From Littorina saxatilis (lineage: Eukaryota > Mollusca > Gastropoda > Littorinimorpha > Littorinidae), in assembly GCF_037325665.1 (NCBI RefSeq), contig NC_090251.1, positions 23,028,398 through 23,092,397 of the forward strand: a stretch of 64,000 nucleotides of DNA, written 5' to 3'. The notes below the pieces were generated by a model. The model saw nothing but the letters and a program-made list of their open reading frames with translations, was not told where the DNA came from and did not search any database. A program made the translations under genes and the position numbers. Below, piece after piece: positions 33,176-46,745 of this stretch (position 1 is the stretch's first letter; the number at the start of each line of letters is the position of its first letter).

Positions 33176-36100
33176 CTACTTGTGGAGCAAATGAGAAGGA
33201 TTTTTGACACTGTCAATTCTGTCCGTGTGGTCAAACCATTGGTTGAAGGCCAGGTTTGCTACGTTCCTCCCGCCTATCACGGCCATCTCCATGGAAGTGG
33301 CAGCGGCCTCGATGGCGTTGGCGTAGTAGAGGCGGTCGTGGAGAACGAAGGGAGGTAACTCCATCGTAAGGGTGTACTCTGGAAAGGCGCGCCAGAGGAG
33401 TAGGCACATGTCCTTGCGATCGTCGAAGATTGATCCCAGCTGGGACAAAACAGCGCAAAGTAATGATTTTCAACATATATGCTGAGACTGGGTCTCCCTG
33501 TCTACATCCTCTGATTAGCGATCCACGATGACATATGTCCATTTACAGAGGCTGATGATTTGATATTTGCTATGAAAGTTGTCACCCATAAAATGAAATT
33601 GAGTCCAAAACCTGTAAAACCTTAAATATAAACAGCAATCGAATGAATCAAAAGTCTGTCTTAAAATCCAAACACAGAAGTATTCCAGTAAATTATCTGT
33701 TATTATTTTTGATCCAAAAAAAATCATAAATTAAATCATAAATTAGACGTAGATTACCTCCTTTAAATCGATTGGATACTTACACCTTTTGATCTGTGTT
33801 ACTTATGGTAGGAAGTACAATTCTCAGTCTGTTTGCAGTGTACGGACCTCTTTTGTAAATACCACTGAGTATAGTGAAATATGTCTGCTTAGTCTTTCAC
33901 TTTGTCACATTATGGTGTACATATTACAAAACCTTCTGTTTTGTGTTGCACACAATTCTCAAAGTCTGAATCCTTTGCTCATAGACCTCATTATAAAATC
34001 ACTTTTTCCTAAACACTTGAAAGGATTCTGTTGTGAATCCATTTGAACCATGTCTTGATGTTTACACACGTTTTTCACAGCATATAATTATATAGGCTGC
34101 CTCGTCTAAAGATATATCGCCTTCAAGTGAATCTCTTTCTTGTGGTGTTAGTGACATCAGTTCGTCCACTATACATAATGTTATATACTCATGTACATTA
34201 CTGTCTGAATATACATTTTTGTTAAAAAAAAGGTTTACTTTCATAAATCCACATTTGCTTGTTACACTGCAGTTAAAAAAGTTGGGTTGCCCCGGAAAAA
34301 AAATAACCCTGACTATTTCGGAAGCAAGCTTGATTCTCACTTGTTCTTCTGTTGGTGTATTTTTGAGGTAGATCTTCCACACGCCATAGTCTGATTTTCC
34401 TCTATCCTTGCCGTTGTTCACCGAAGTCTGCTTTTGTATCTTGTTGAAGAAGATGTCAGTGTCTGTCGCCATGATGTGAGTGGGGACATTCTGCTTACCA
34501 CAAAAGTTTTTGTTCATTTTACCGTGAGTGAACAACACTTGCAACGGGTGGTACGGTATCTTCGGCAAGTCAAGCCCGCCTGGGAAGTCCTCAAACTGTA
34601 TCTGGAATGGAACAGAAGGAGTGGACGGTATCAACCAAAATGCAGAACTGCATAACAGACAGTTTCAAGGCTTTGTCTGTTACTCCGTGGTAGGATTTCA
34701 TTCTGATTCTTGCACCAGAGTCCGAAAACAAACCAGGAAAAGAACACTACATAACTTGGTTGATTAGCTGAGTTCCCAAAGGAACCGATCTACATTGAGT
34801 CATTGCACCACTGGACAGGCATAACATATACTCTGAAGTCTTTGACTGCACTTGCACAATATAATAGCAAATGAACGAAAGTAAAGGCTGACATACCTCC
34901 GCCAGCATTAAATCCGTTGCACTCCAGTGGAGGATCTGCTTACTATGTATCGGCACCATGTAGCCTGCTATTCATTTTGTGAAGCCGAATTCGCAAAGTC
35001 TAATTCACGAAGATTGCTGAAAGAAGTTTGGCGTTGTATGTTCGGTAAAAAATACTTTGGGAAGTCATCAAGAAGTCAACTTCGAGCTCAATTTAGGAAG
35101 GCCTTTAGGTAAGGTGCATTGTTTTGAAGAAAAAAAGCGAATCGCACATGAAAGCTTATCATAAAATTCGTAAAGAAGCAAAAACCTGGTTCTTGCGGCC
35201 AGGATCCAGGGGCGCTGCAATGATCAGAACGTCGTACTTCTTTCTCCCCGATTCCCTGGGAGCCTTTTTGTACTGCACTTCGTACGACACCGTTCGCCTT
35301 GGACTCGCCGCTCGGAACACGGAGGTAACTTCCCCATGAATAAGTGTGGCGCCAGAAGCCTCAAGCAGTTTTTCAGGAAATTGTTTCTGGCCTCCCGGGA
35401 TCTTCCATAGTCCTGACTCCACCCCAGCCATGGAGACAGTGCCTGTCGACAGTTATCAGCAATTTAATCAACCTATCACAGAAAATGTGATTTTTCGAGA
35501 ACAGTTCACAAAACCTAAACCGTTATTTATCGTGGCTATACGAATTCAGCATTGTAAGTTTCTCCTTCCAAGTAAGCGATTAACCTCAAGAAATAGCTTA
35601 ACAGCAGGATGTGCATATAATCCCCAAGCAGTCATATTCTAAAGTAAACCAAAGTAAATCGGTTTTTTCCTACTGATCATACAAACAATTGTTTACCCTT
35701 CAAAAAGATTTTTTTTTTAAATTACCCAATTCGATTCTGCTGAATTTATAAGAAAACTTCCTCCTCTATGACATCTACGGGACACACCTCACACGATTTT
35801 TGGGCAATGAAAACCCACATGCGCCTTTATTAATAAAAAGCAATCTTCAATCCTAAAAAAAATTCAAATAAATAATGTTTTTTAAAGACCTATACTACCG
35901 ATCCTAAAATGTTTGGCCTTGTCATAGGCAACAAATATGTTAGTGTGTGGGGTCTAATAGTCAGACCTGACTGAGGAATGGCTTGCAAGTTGATGCTAAA
36001 TAACTCCTCACCCAGAAATCCGGGAGCGTGGATTGTTTGAGAATAGTTTCCCATGAGTGATCCTTTAGCTAGCTCGTTGATAAATCTGTCTGAGAATCCT

Positions 36101-38949
36101 GCGGCTCTGAGCATGTTGGCGGTCGTGGTTTGTGTGTGTTCCACAAAGTGTTCGTCCATGGAGTCAAGCAGATTTTCCAACGTTGTGAACGCAACTCCTT
36201 TGTTCTGATGATCGTAAATTCTAGGAGGGTAAAATAGAAAAAAAAAAAAAATGCTCAAACAACTCGCCTAGGATGTGACCCGTCACCGACCAATTTGAAG
36301 AAGAAAAAGTGTATCCTCGCTAATTCAGCCATTTAGACAATACTACATGGTTTACACGAGTTGCTTTGTAACAAATTGAAATGCGAGCGAAAGCGAGGTT
36401 TTCGATTTTTGGAAAAAAGATGGAGTGTAAACCTCTTATGACACAGGAAGCCCTGTAGTGTTCTGTGTATCCTACATTCTATACTTCTGTGCCTGATCAA
36501 ACTGATCACTGAACAGCGATTTTGTTTTGGATTAGCTTTAGAACTCCAAACCACTTCACTGGACCTGGCACTAATTCCTCCGCATTGACACACAAACTAA
36601 AAGTACTACAAAGTAGTTCGCTGGATTTATTTACTGTGGCTGAACTTGAAAAGGCTGTCGACAAAGTTGAAAGTAGAATGATGTCATCACAAATGGTCTA
36701 GCCAAGACCCCCAGGCTCTAAGCTGTGACCCCAAATCAAACAATGACATAATATTTTGATGAAGTCGAGACTTATTTCCTTGATAGCTCAGTGGATGTTT
36801 TTAGTAGTGATAGATCTCTAGCAACATGTTCATGCTGTGACCTTGACATGGACGAAGGTCAACCAAACTAGGGTCATGTCAGGAGATCATCAAACCCTAA
36901 GTGTGCAAAGTTTCAAAGCTCTAGCTTCAAAAACATTGGAGAAACCCTCAACGTTAAGTCAACGGCCTGATACTGCTTATTCCTAGGACTCTTCTGAATA
37001 CCCAAGGAAGTCAAAAAAGCCCCCGACCGGACAAGGCAAAAATAAACAAGTCGCGTAAGGCGAAATTACTACATTTAGTCAAGCTGTGGAACTCACAGAA
37101 TGAAACTGAACGTAGTCCGCCGCTAGTGCAAAAGGCAGTGAAAGTGACGAGCCTGTTTGGCGCGGTAGCGGTTGCGCTGTGCTTCATAGCACCCTTTACT
37201 GTACCTCTCTTCGTTTTAACTTTCTGAGCGTGTTTTTAATCCAAACATATCATATTTATATGTTTTTGGAATCAGGAACCGACAAGGAATAAGATGAAAT
37301 AGTTTTTCGGAAATTTAATTTTGATCATAATTGTTATATTTTTAATTTTCAGAGCTTGTTTTGAATCCAAATATAACATATTTATATGTTTTTGGAATCA
37401 GAAAATGATGAAGAATAAGATGAACGTAAATTTAGATCGTTTTATTAAAAAAAAAAAAAAAATCAGATTTTTAATGACCAAAGTCTTAAATAATTTTTAA
37501 GCCACCAAGCTGAAATGCAATACCGAAGTCCGGCCTTCGTCGAAGATTGCTTGGCCAAATTTTCAATCAATTTGATTGGAAAATGAGGGTGTGACAGTGC
37601 CGCCTCAACTTTTACAAAAAGCCGGATATGACGTCATCAAAGGTATTTATCGAAAAAAAGAAAAAAACGTCCGGGGATATCATTCCCAGGAACTCTCATG
37701 TCAAATTTCATAAAGATCGGTGCAGTAGTTTGGTCTGAATCGCTCTTCACACACACACACGCACAGACAGACAGACACACACACACACACACATACACCA
37801 CGACCCTCGTCTCGATTCCCCCTCTATGTTAAAACATTTAGTCAAAACTTGACTAAAAATGTAATAAAAACATCATAGTAGTGAAAATAACATATGTGAC
37901 CCTCCACCACGGAATGAGTCGCATGTCACCTTTGCATGATTTTCATATTTTTACATTTTTTTAAAGAGTTTTTTATGCTCTATCCAGTGGTGAAAACCGT
38001 TTTAGAAAAGAGCAAAAACTGTTTCAGTTATAAGCCTGTGACTAAGGTGACCCTCACACTGTTACCAGACACTCCCCGGACTTAGAACCGGGCGAGGTGA
38101 CATGCGACCCATTTCGTGGTGGAGGGTCACATATTTTAGCAACAACAACAGAAGTTTCACACACACAAGTCGCACCTGTCAAAGGGGACCATCGTTTCGG
38201 CGACCAATTTCTGAACGCGTTTGATGTCCCTGCCATAGCGAGCAAACACCTTTGCCCTGGAGATAAATTTCCATGGGCTTGTCTTGAAGTACAGTCCTTC
38301 CTCGTTGTTGAACAGCCCCAGTGTGCGCCTGTTTAACTCTTTCCTTCCCAAACCTGACCACACAAACAAGAAAAGAAAACAATTGCTCGTACCTCTAGAC
38401 CCCAGGGCTAGGGATTGGGGGGGGGGGCGGTCCTGGGTTTCGGAAGCCACCCCTCCCCCCCCCCCCTCCCACCCGGCAAATATTCTCTTTTTGTTTTCTC
38501 AAGGAGAGACCCAAATAATCCTTTCAAATGCAAAATTTAGACCGCAGGTGAGGTCCCCCACTGAACCCCTGCCTCATTTTGGTAGCCCCTCCCACTCATA
38601 CACTAGGTCGAGCCCTAGCTCCTTTGGGAAAGAGTGTTTTAACCGTTCAATGTATGTCACCGTACACAAACATTCTGCAGCGCGTAAACCAACTGAGATC
38701 GCTATGCTTCGACCTGGTATGAGATCGCAATGTACTGACCAAACTCCTCCGCAAAGCTGCCCAGGTATCGATTCCTGGGATGTATGACGGCACCACCAGC
38801 TTCATAGTCTTGACCGTCAACGTTGACCAGTGCCAGGCGACCCCCGACACTCCGGGATTCAAAGATGTCCACCTCTAGCGGCTTGTCTCCCCACAGCTGT
38901 CTCAGGTAGTACGCGGCGCTTGTGCCTCCTAGTCCTCCACCTATGATTC
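33176..38949 (-). CDS. PCYOX1-like: Prenylcysteine oxidase 1-like FAD enzyme, gene C
   Basis: Minus-strand exons 38740-38949, 38176-38353, 36012-36220, 35186-35442, 34341-34601 and 33176-33439 give 458 residues; human PCYOX1 has 505. The family oxidatively cleaves the thioether of farnesyl- or geranylgeranyl-cysteine in lysosomes, releasing cysteine, an isoprenoid aldehyde and hydrogen peroxide. Visible are the FAD-binding GxGxxG (IIGGGLGGTSAAYYLRQ), VGGRLA, YEAGGAVIHPRN, the AGFSDRFINEL helix, GLWKIPGG, IIAAPLDPGRK, PTHIMATDTDIFFN, YGVWKIYL and the C-terminal ELPPFVLHDRLYYANAIEAA. Splice phases agree throughout. Exon 1 as seen starts at an acceptor (TGCAG|GA); the roughly 35 residues with the signal peptide expected upstream are missing and probably lie on an unrecognised exon above 38974. 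A start at the in-frame ATGs at 38974/38968 is the alternative. Introns hold R5, Z2 and T3. Confidence 0.88.
36339..36462. mobile_element. Short foldback MITE, family T (copy T3)
   Basis: Ends AATACTACATGG and CCTGTAGTGTT with a core GAAATGCGAGCGAAAGCGAG resemble T1. It is diverged and lies in intron 2 of gene C. Confidence 0.5.
36600..37040. repeat. Degenerate repeat related to 59270-60790
   Basis: Shares blocks such as GTGACCTTGACAT, GTCAACCAAACT and TTTCAAAGCTCTAGCTTCAA with the intron 3 sequence of gene D around 60480-60730. Probably an old mobile repeat with P-like GACCTTGA motifs. Confidence 0.55.
37047..37862 (-). mobile_element. R-family element, copy R5, in intron 2 of gene C
   Basis: CAAGTCGCGTAAGGCG start, AC microsatellite near 37748-37796, and terminal hairpin TTTAGTC/GACTAAA with a small insertion in the last arm. 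Confidence 0.9.
37895..38131. mobile_element. Z-family MITE (copy Z2), complete
   Basis: Terminal inverted repeats of about 40 bp (TGTGACCCTCCACCACG ... CGTGGTGGAGGGTCACA) flanked by TA on both sides. It is 237 bp and non-coding. It lies 33 bp after R5 and 44 bp before the end of exon 2 of gene C. Confidence 0.75.
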
Positions 38950-38974
38950 CTGCAGCAGAGCCTAGCATGGTCAT

Positions 38975-40313
<1,339 letters not shown>

Positions 40314-40317
40314 TTAA

Positions 40318-41038
40318 AGGCACAGTAAGCCTCCCGTAAACCATCACAGATACTGTCAGGCAGTACAAACACCCTTCCATTTGAACGCTCACCAAACGGG
40401 AACAGCCCAGGTGCCCTACGTAAAGAGCGAGCAATTTTCAAAGAATTAATTTTGCGAAAAAGTGTCAGAGACAATCGGACCGTGGTGTGTTTTGGCACTA
40501 GACCTAACTTTTAAAATCTAAATAATAAATTGACAGCTTGTTACACAAACATTCTTAAATCATAAAAGAATTCTTTTTTCATCAAGACAAGATCAGTACA
40601 ATTCGAAGTTTTGAAAGTTTGAAAAAAGAAAAGCCCGGAAGCAGGGTCACGCAAGGTCGTGGTTCTCGTAGCAGACGACGGTTTACATCTATCGCCAGTT
40701 CCTCTGAACAGTCAAAAGCCATCGTTAGAGTTCTTGTGAACCACAGCCGTTTGTTTCGTGCATAGTCAGAGGTTGCAGATAAGCTCACAGCGAGTCGCAT
40801 TCAAATTACTAACTGACGACTACATTGGGAAAAAAGGAAACTGGATCACACGGGTTCACGATGGCTCAGGGGTAAGATAAACCACGCAAAAATAAACAAA
40901 TTCCTTGAAAATTGCTCGCTCTTTACGGAGGGCACCTAGGATGTTCCCGTTTGGTAAGCGTTCAAATGGAAGGGTGTTTTTACTGTGTGTAAAAGCCTGA
41001 CAGTATCTGTGATGGTTTACGGGAGGCTTACTGTGCCT
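40318..41038. mobile_element. TTAA-flanked MITE with about 145-bp terminal inverted repeats
   Basis: TTAA at 40314-40317 and 41039-41042. Ends AGGCACAGTAAGCCTCCCGT and its complement continue as long inverted repeats (GATACTGTCAGGC, TTCCATTTGAACGCT, AAAGAGCGAGCAATTTTC). It is 721 bp without a transposase. TTAA flanks point to the piggyBac group. A second copy starts at 63969 and a decayed one lies near 61452. Confidence 0.78.
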
Positions 41039-41117
41039 TTAAGTCTAACGGTTTAGGAATGAGAGCTTGTAAATCATCGAGCGAGGCCTGTCTGTATAAT
41101 ACATAGCTCAAAGCACG

Positions 41118-41150
41118 TGCGTGTGTTTGTGTGTGTGTGTGTGTGTGCGC

Positions 41151-41202
<52 letters not shown>
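41118..41202. repeat. (GT)n microsatellite
   Basis: Interrupted GT run. The His-Thr minus-strand frame is an artefact. Confidence 0.95.
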
Positions 41203-41571
41203 AGTTTAATCTCACGTATTTCACGTGCAGACATTTGCAGAGCTATTTTACAGTTTAAAAAATCAAACAGAACTACTAACAGGACTACTAAAGTAAGTTG
41301 CTCACCATTTGAGGTGTACAGTTCCTCTGGAATACAATTTCGTCCACCATGGGAAAGAAATATATTATGACATATTGCAGACGTGTTCGATCGACTGTCG
41401 CACTGACTGATCTGTAGCGGCAAGCTGTAAGCGTCTGGCACCCAAAATCGTTGTGGCGAATTCTGAAGTGCTTGTCGCAAAACTGTTTCTGCAAGGTGCA
41501 CTCGACGTACTCATGCTCGTTGCAAAATCATGCGGCGTCACAAAGAACACAAGAGGCAAAGCCTCTAACTT

Positions 41572-42441
41572 TTTTTTTTTTTCTTTTTTTTTGTCCTTAC
41601 ACCTGTTCCTTGTTCCGGTATTCTCTCACGCCGCCCCGTCCCTGCATTCGCTGCTCCATCCACATCTGAATGTTCGTTCCGCTGCCAGACCTGTCGATTT
41701 TACAGACGCTCCAGGGAGGGATGTCGGGTCGTTGCGGTAGGCTACCCTCGGAAGTTGACACTGCACTTCTGCTGAGTCACTTCGACGGTGTTCAGTAGTG
41801 GGTCTGTCCCGAGCTAACGGACTCAGCCCACTACCTACTATGCCCCCTACTAACGACATTGACTGCTAAGTCGCGGAGCCAGACTAAGTGAGCGTCCCCT
41901 CCAGAGAGCAGACCGCCACCACGTCCCTCCGTCGACCCCCCAGAACGTCACACGTTGAAGACTGACAGCAGAAGTACTATTCAGGGAAGGATGGAACAGG
42001 AACAATGAGACCAAGGTCACCATGAGAGCTCCGGGCATGAAGGGCCACAAGAGCAAGGACATTTTATAATTTTGGATGATTAATGAGATGAGGATGATTA
42101 TAATGATGATGCTATGGATTTCCAATTTGGTTTGAGACTACGTGACAGGGCAGCACTCTACGCTTACTGTCATAATATATCCTGGTGTCAACCAGGCCCG
42201 AGAACTGCCGCACCTGCGGTGTTGATCAGGTAAACAGAACCTGAGCACCCTCAAAGTCGCATTCGTTAAGTGAATGACACTCGGCTGTGTGATTCCAGCC
42301 TTCCCATAGGAACCATAGCACTTCCACTCTGGGTAGGAGCCGACCGTAGCCCGAAAAACCCACATGACCCTGATGGGATTCGAACCCACGACCTCCCGGC
42401 CCGCAGCCCGATGCGCTAACCACTGCGCTACGGGGGCCGGT
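41572..42441 (-). mobile_element. Long tRNA-headed SINE-like retroelement (copy S5)
   Basis: Flanked by the 15-bp direct repeat CAAAGCCTCTAACTT (41557-41571 and 42442-42456). On the minus strand it begins with a tRNA-like head (box A TAGCGCAGTGG, box B GGTTCGAATCC) and ends in a poly-A tract, seen here as T from 41572. At 870 bp it is long for a SINE. The hydrophobic minus-strand frame inside it is not a real signal peptide. Confidence 0.85.
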
Positions 42442-42668
42442 CAAAGCCTCTAACTTAGTCTAAGGCTCACGTTTTAAAACATCACTCAGCTCCATCATGG
42501 GCTCAACACTGAAATCAGAAATGTCTCCTTAAAATAAACACAGGTTAACTCCCTTGCTTTGGGGAATATGATAGTTATTTGTTTGGAATTGTGGTTTTAG
42601 CCTCTTTTGCGTAGAATGACGGATAAAAAGAAGTTTTGAAGTAATTGTGCTGTTTGGGAGACTATTCC

Positions 42669-44759
42669 GTAGAGGTTACATGCCGAGTCTCAGTGATTAT
42701 TAAAAATAATGGTCGAAGTTGGCGGATCATGAAAAATGCGAGCTTCAGCGAGCTTTTTCATGACCGCGAACTGAGACCATTATTTTTAATAATCACTGAG
42801 ACGAGGTGTGTAACCTCTTTATTCCTCCTTTCTTCAGTTATTCAAAGAAAACAGGAGTTTTTGTGCGAAAGTTTGATCGAATCCGAATCACTCAACCAGT
42901 CAACCTGCGCAGGCGATGGATTAATTCTCGGTTGTATAGTTCCGTGCAAATCATTCCATTCTGTTAACACTTCTTGTCAGTTTCCCTGTTTTAGACTAAA
43001 ATCAAGTACACAGATATGCTGTTATTCTGCTGTGGCGGTAAAGGCAGATATTGTGTGTTCTGTTTATGTTTTAGTATCGTGTTAGGATAATGTTCTTTCG
43101 TCAAATGGGACTAGCAGACGAACTTTTGCACCCGTGTTCGAACGTTAATTACTGTATGAAGTTCAGTTTTCTGGGGAAAATAGTGTATGAAACCGCTTTA
43201 TGTTGTTTAAATTGATGAGATGTGTGCATTTTGTTGCGTGTGATCTTTTTATAAAATGAAATATTGTTGAAAACTGACCGTCGGATTGCAGTCAGTGTTG
43301 TCGAAGAAACTGCGTTAAAATAAGGGGAACTACTCTTGTCGGCAAGAGTATGAGTTACTTGCCTTGGGAATTTGCTTGTGATGAACGGTGTGTGCACGGC
43401 AGATCTAGATTCAGAAAACAACCTAACTCATGGATTTTATATGGAGATTCATGTGTTCAGGCCTGTAGTTGTTAATTTAAATGCGGTATGTTTGTATTGT
43501 TTGCTCCAGAGATGTATATTTCGTACGTATAGAGCGTTCGGAACTTTTCAGTCGCAAAAGTAGTACCAAAACAGAACAGCTTCTCAACCCATTGCGCTAT
43601 CGAGGATTCAGGCTGTTGCTGGCTCGTTATTTGTTTGGTTGCTGGGTCATTATCGAAAAATAACTAGCTCTACAAGTTTACAGAGAGAAAGAAGCAGAGG
43701 GGGGAATAATGTGTTTTATTCCCCCCTCTGCTTCTTTACCTCTGTAAACTTGTAGAGCTAGTTATTTTTCGATAATGACCCAGCAACCAAACAAATAACG
43801 AGCCAGCAACAGCCTGAATCCTCGATAGTGCAATGGGTTGAGAAGCTGTTCTGTTTTGGTACTACTTTTGCGACTGAAAAGTTCCGAACGCTCTATACGT
43901 ACGAAATATACATCTCTGGAGCAAACAATACAAACATACCGCATTTAAATTAACAACTACAGGCCTGAACACATGAATCTCCATATAAAATCCATGAGTT
44001 AGGTTGTTTTCTGAATCTAGATCTGCCGTGCACACTGACACCGTTCATCACAAGCAAATTCCCAAGGCAAGTAACTCATACTCTTGCCGACAAGAGTAGT
44101 TCCCCTTCTTTTAACGCAGTTTCTTCGACAACACTGACTGCAATCCGACAGTCAGTTTTCAACAATATTTCATTCTATAAACAGTTCCCACGCAACCAAA
44201 TGCACACATCTCATCAATTTAAACAACATAAAGCGGTTTCATACACTATTTTCCCCAGAAAACTGAACTTCATACAGTAATTAACGTTGGAACACGGGTG
44301 CAAAAGTTCGTCTGCTAGTCCCATTTGACGAAAGAACACTATCCTAAACGATACTAAAACATAAACAGAACACACAATATCTGCCTTTTCCGCCACAGCA
44401 GAATAACAGCATATCTGTGTACTTGATTTTAGTCTAAAACAGGGAAACTGACAAGAAGTGTTAACAGAATGGAATGATTTGCACGGAACTATACAACCGC
44501 GCATTAATCGATCGCCTGCGCAGGTTGACTGGTTGAGTGATTCGGATTCGATCAAACTTTCGCACAAAAACTCCTGTTTTCTTTGAATAACTGAAGAAAG
44601 GGGGAATAAAGAGGTTACACACCTCGTCTCAGTGATTATTAAAAATAATGGTCTCAGTTCGCGGTCATGAAAAAGCTCGCTGAAGCTCGCATTTTTCATG
44701 ATCCGCTAACTTCGACCATTATTTTTAATAATCACTGAGACTCGGCATGTAACCTCTAC
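42669..44759. mobile_element. 2.09-kb near-perfect palindrome (foldback element)
   Basis: Two arms of about 1.04 kb, from GTAGAGGTTACATGCCGAG at the left to its exact complement at the right, meet at 43714 with a spacer of only a few bases (GGGGGGAATAA...TTATTCCCCCC). Only scattered mismatches distinguish the arms. Each arm begins with its own smaller hairpin (GTCTCAGTGATTATTAAAAA and its complement within 130 bp). Frames on both strands are the same arm read twice and no protein is recognised. No target duplication was found. Confidence 0.9.
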
Positions 44760-44933
44760 ATCATCAGATCAAATAATGCATGTAATTTTCTGAAATATCG
44801 TCTTTTGTCACACAGCAGCACGCACGTACAATACACACACATCGGATTTCATGTAACACTCCACTATGTCCCCACCCCCTCCAACAACCACCATCACCAG
44901 CCTCTGCACCACACACATACAAACAAGTCGCGT

Positions 44934-45768
44934 AAGGCGAAAATACAACATTTAGTCAAGCTCAGTCGAACTCACAGAATGAAACTGAACGCATTGCATT
45001 TTTTCCGAAAGACCGTACACTCGTAGCATTGTCTGTCCACCGCTCGTGGCAAAGGCAGTGAAATTAACAATCCAGAAAAGAGCGGTAGCGGTTGCGCTGA
45101 GGAGGATAGCACGCTTTTCAATATCTCTATTCTATTTAACTCTCTGAACGTGTTTTTAATCCAAATATATCATATCTATATGTTTTTGGAATCAGGAACG
45201 GACAAGGAATCAGATGAAATTGTTTTTAAATCGATTTCGGAAATTTAATTTTATTCATAATTTTGACTTTTTTAATTTTCAGAGCTTGTTTTTAATCCGA
45301 ATATAACATATTTATATGTTTTTGGAATCAGAAAATGATGAAGAATACGATAAACGTAATTTTGGATCGTTTTATAAAAAAAATAATTTTAATTACAATT
45401 TCTAGATTTTTAATGACCAAAGTCATTAATTAATTTTTAAGCCTCCAAGCTGAAATGCAATAGCGAAGTCCGGCCTTCGTCGAAGATTGCTTGGCCAAAA
45501 TTTCAATAAATTTTATTGAAAAATGAGGGTGTGACAGTGCCACCTCAACTTTTACAAAATGCCGGATATGACGTCATCAAAGACATTTATCCGAAAAATG
45601 AAAAAAAACATCTGGGGATATCATACCCAGGAACTCTCATGAAAAATTTCATAAAGATCGGTCCAGTAGTTTACTCTGAATCGCTCTACACACACACACA
45701 CACACACACACATACACCACGACCCTCGTCTCGATTCCCCTCTCTATGTTAAAACATTTAGTCAAAAC
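44934..45768 (-). mobile_element. R-family element, copy R6 (3' hairpin incomplete)
   Basis: CAAGTCGCGTAAGGCG start and conserved body, but it stops at ACATTTAGTCAAAAC, lacking the last hairpin arm. Confidence 0.88.
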
Positions 45769-45929
45769 ACCCACCCACGACTTCCCACAGTTTATTAAGC
45801 TCTCACATTTTCACCAGTGATCTTTCTTGTTTTGAGTACTAACGAGTCAAGATTGAATAAACTCCAACAAAGATTAAAACACCGGTACCCGCTATGTTTT
45901 GAGTTAAAAAAAAAATGGTTCAATCGTCA

Positions 45930-46344
45930 GCACACACTTTTCATCTACATGTAGATGTAAACTTTTCACCTACGAATTACATGTAAAATGTTCGACCATA
46001 CAATTACATATAACATTTTTGGCTCACGTAAGTGTAGCCTATGCGATCATAACTTTGTCTGTCTGTGCGTTTGTGCGTGTGTGTGTGTGTGTGTTTGTGT
46101 GTGCGTGCGTGTGTGTGTGTGTATGTCTGTGGTAGAAACTCTAACATTTGAAGACGTCACATTACATTGACGTCACATTATGACGTAAGAGGGTTAGACG
46201 TCACGCGAAGGAAGTACTGAAAGTCTCGGTCATTATTATTTTGAGCGCGCCGAGACTAGTTGGCAGTCGTGTCCTGTAAGTAGGCTACATGCAAAGACAG
46301 ATCTAGATCTAGTGTCTCGCTTTCTTGCACAGTTTCACCTATGC

Positions 46345-46399
<55 letters not shown>

Positions 46400-46690
46400 C
46401 GGAGTGATTGAGTTTGTGTTACTGTTTGTCGATTTCTTACGTGAGCCTTGATGGCTTCGCCTCTTGTTCACCTAGAAATCTTGTGAAATATACTTCACCA
46501 AGAAAACATGTAGGTAATACTTTTTTCAAGTACGAATCATGTGTTATATTTTTCAGAGGTCTACGAATCATTTGTAATACTTTTCATCAAACCGTAATGT
46601 GTAGTACGTTCCCCATACGAATCACATTGAGTAATTTTCTTCAACAAATAGTGTGTAGTATTTTTTACTTACAAATCAAGGGCAGCACGT
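45930..46690 (+). repeat. Degenerate repeats of a TACGAATYACATGTAATATTTTTC-like unit, split by Q2
   Basis: Variants of CGAATCA/TTACATGT followed by T-rich sequence recur about every 40-50 bp on both sides of the Q2 element (45955-46015 and 46490-46690). Period and copy number are uncertain by eye. Confidence 0.45.
46021..46468 (-). mobile_element. Q-family element, copy Q2
   Basis: Read on the minus strand: AACAAGAGGCGAAGCC, then GGCTCACGTAAG, microsatellites, and terminal hairpin GGCTACACTTACGTGAGCC. It is 448 bp, shorter than Q1. Confidence 0.75.
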
Positions 46691-46745
46691 ACTTTACTTT
46701 CACAACAACGTGGGCTCACTCATCCCGTTTTCGCTTATACAACCA

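Noticed and set aside
34434-35642. Plus-strand frames opposite gene C exons
   Set aside because: They are antisense to exons 4 and 5 of gene C. The minus-strand reading matches prenylcysteine oxidase with correct splice borders.
41850-42125. Minus-strand hydrophobic leader (MSLLLWPFMPGALMV...) as the missing signal-peptide exon of gene C
   Set aside because: It lies wholly inside the S5 retroposon bounded by a perfect target duplication, and no phase-1 donor fits.
42645-44699. 146- and 161-codon frames on opposite strands
   Set aside because: They are the same palindrome arm read from each side. No family is recognised and the sequence is explained by the inverted repeat.
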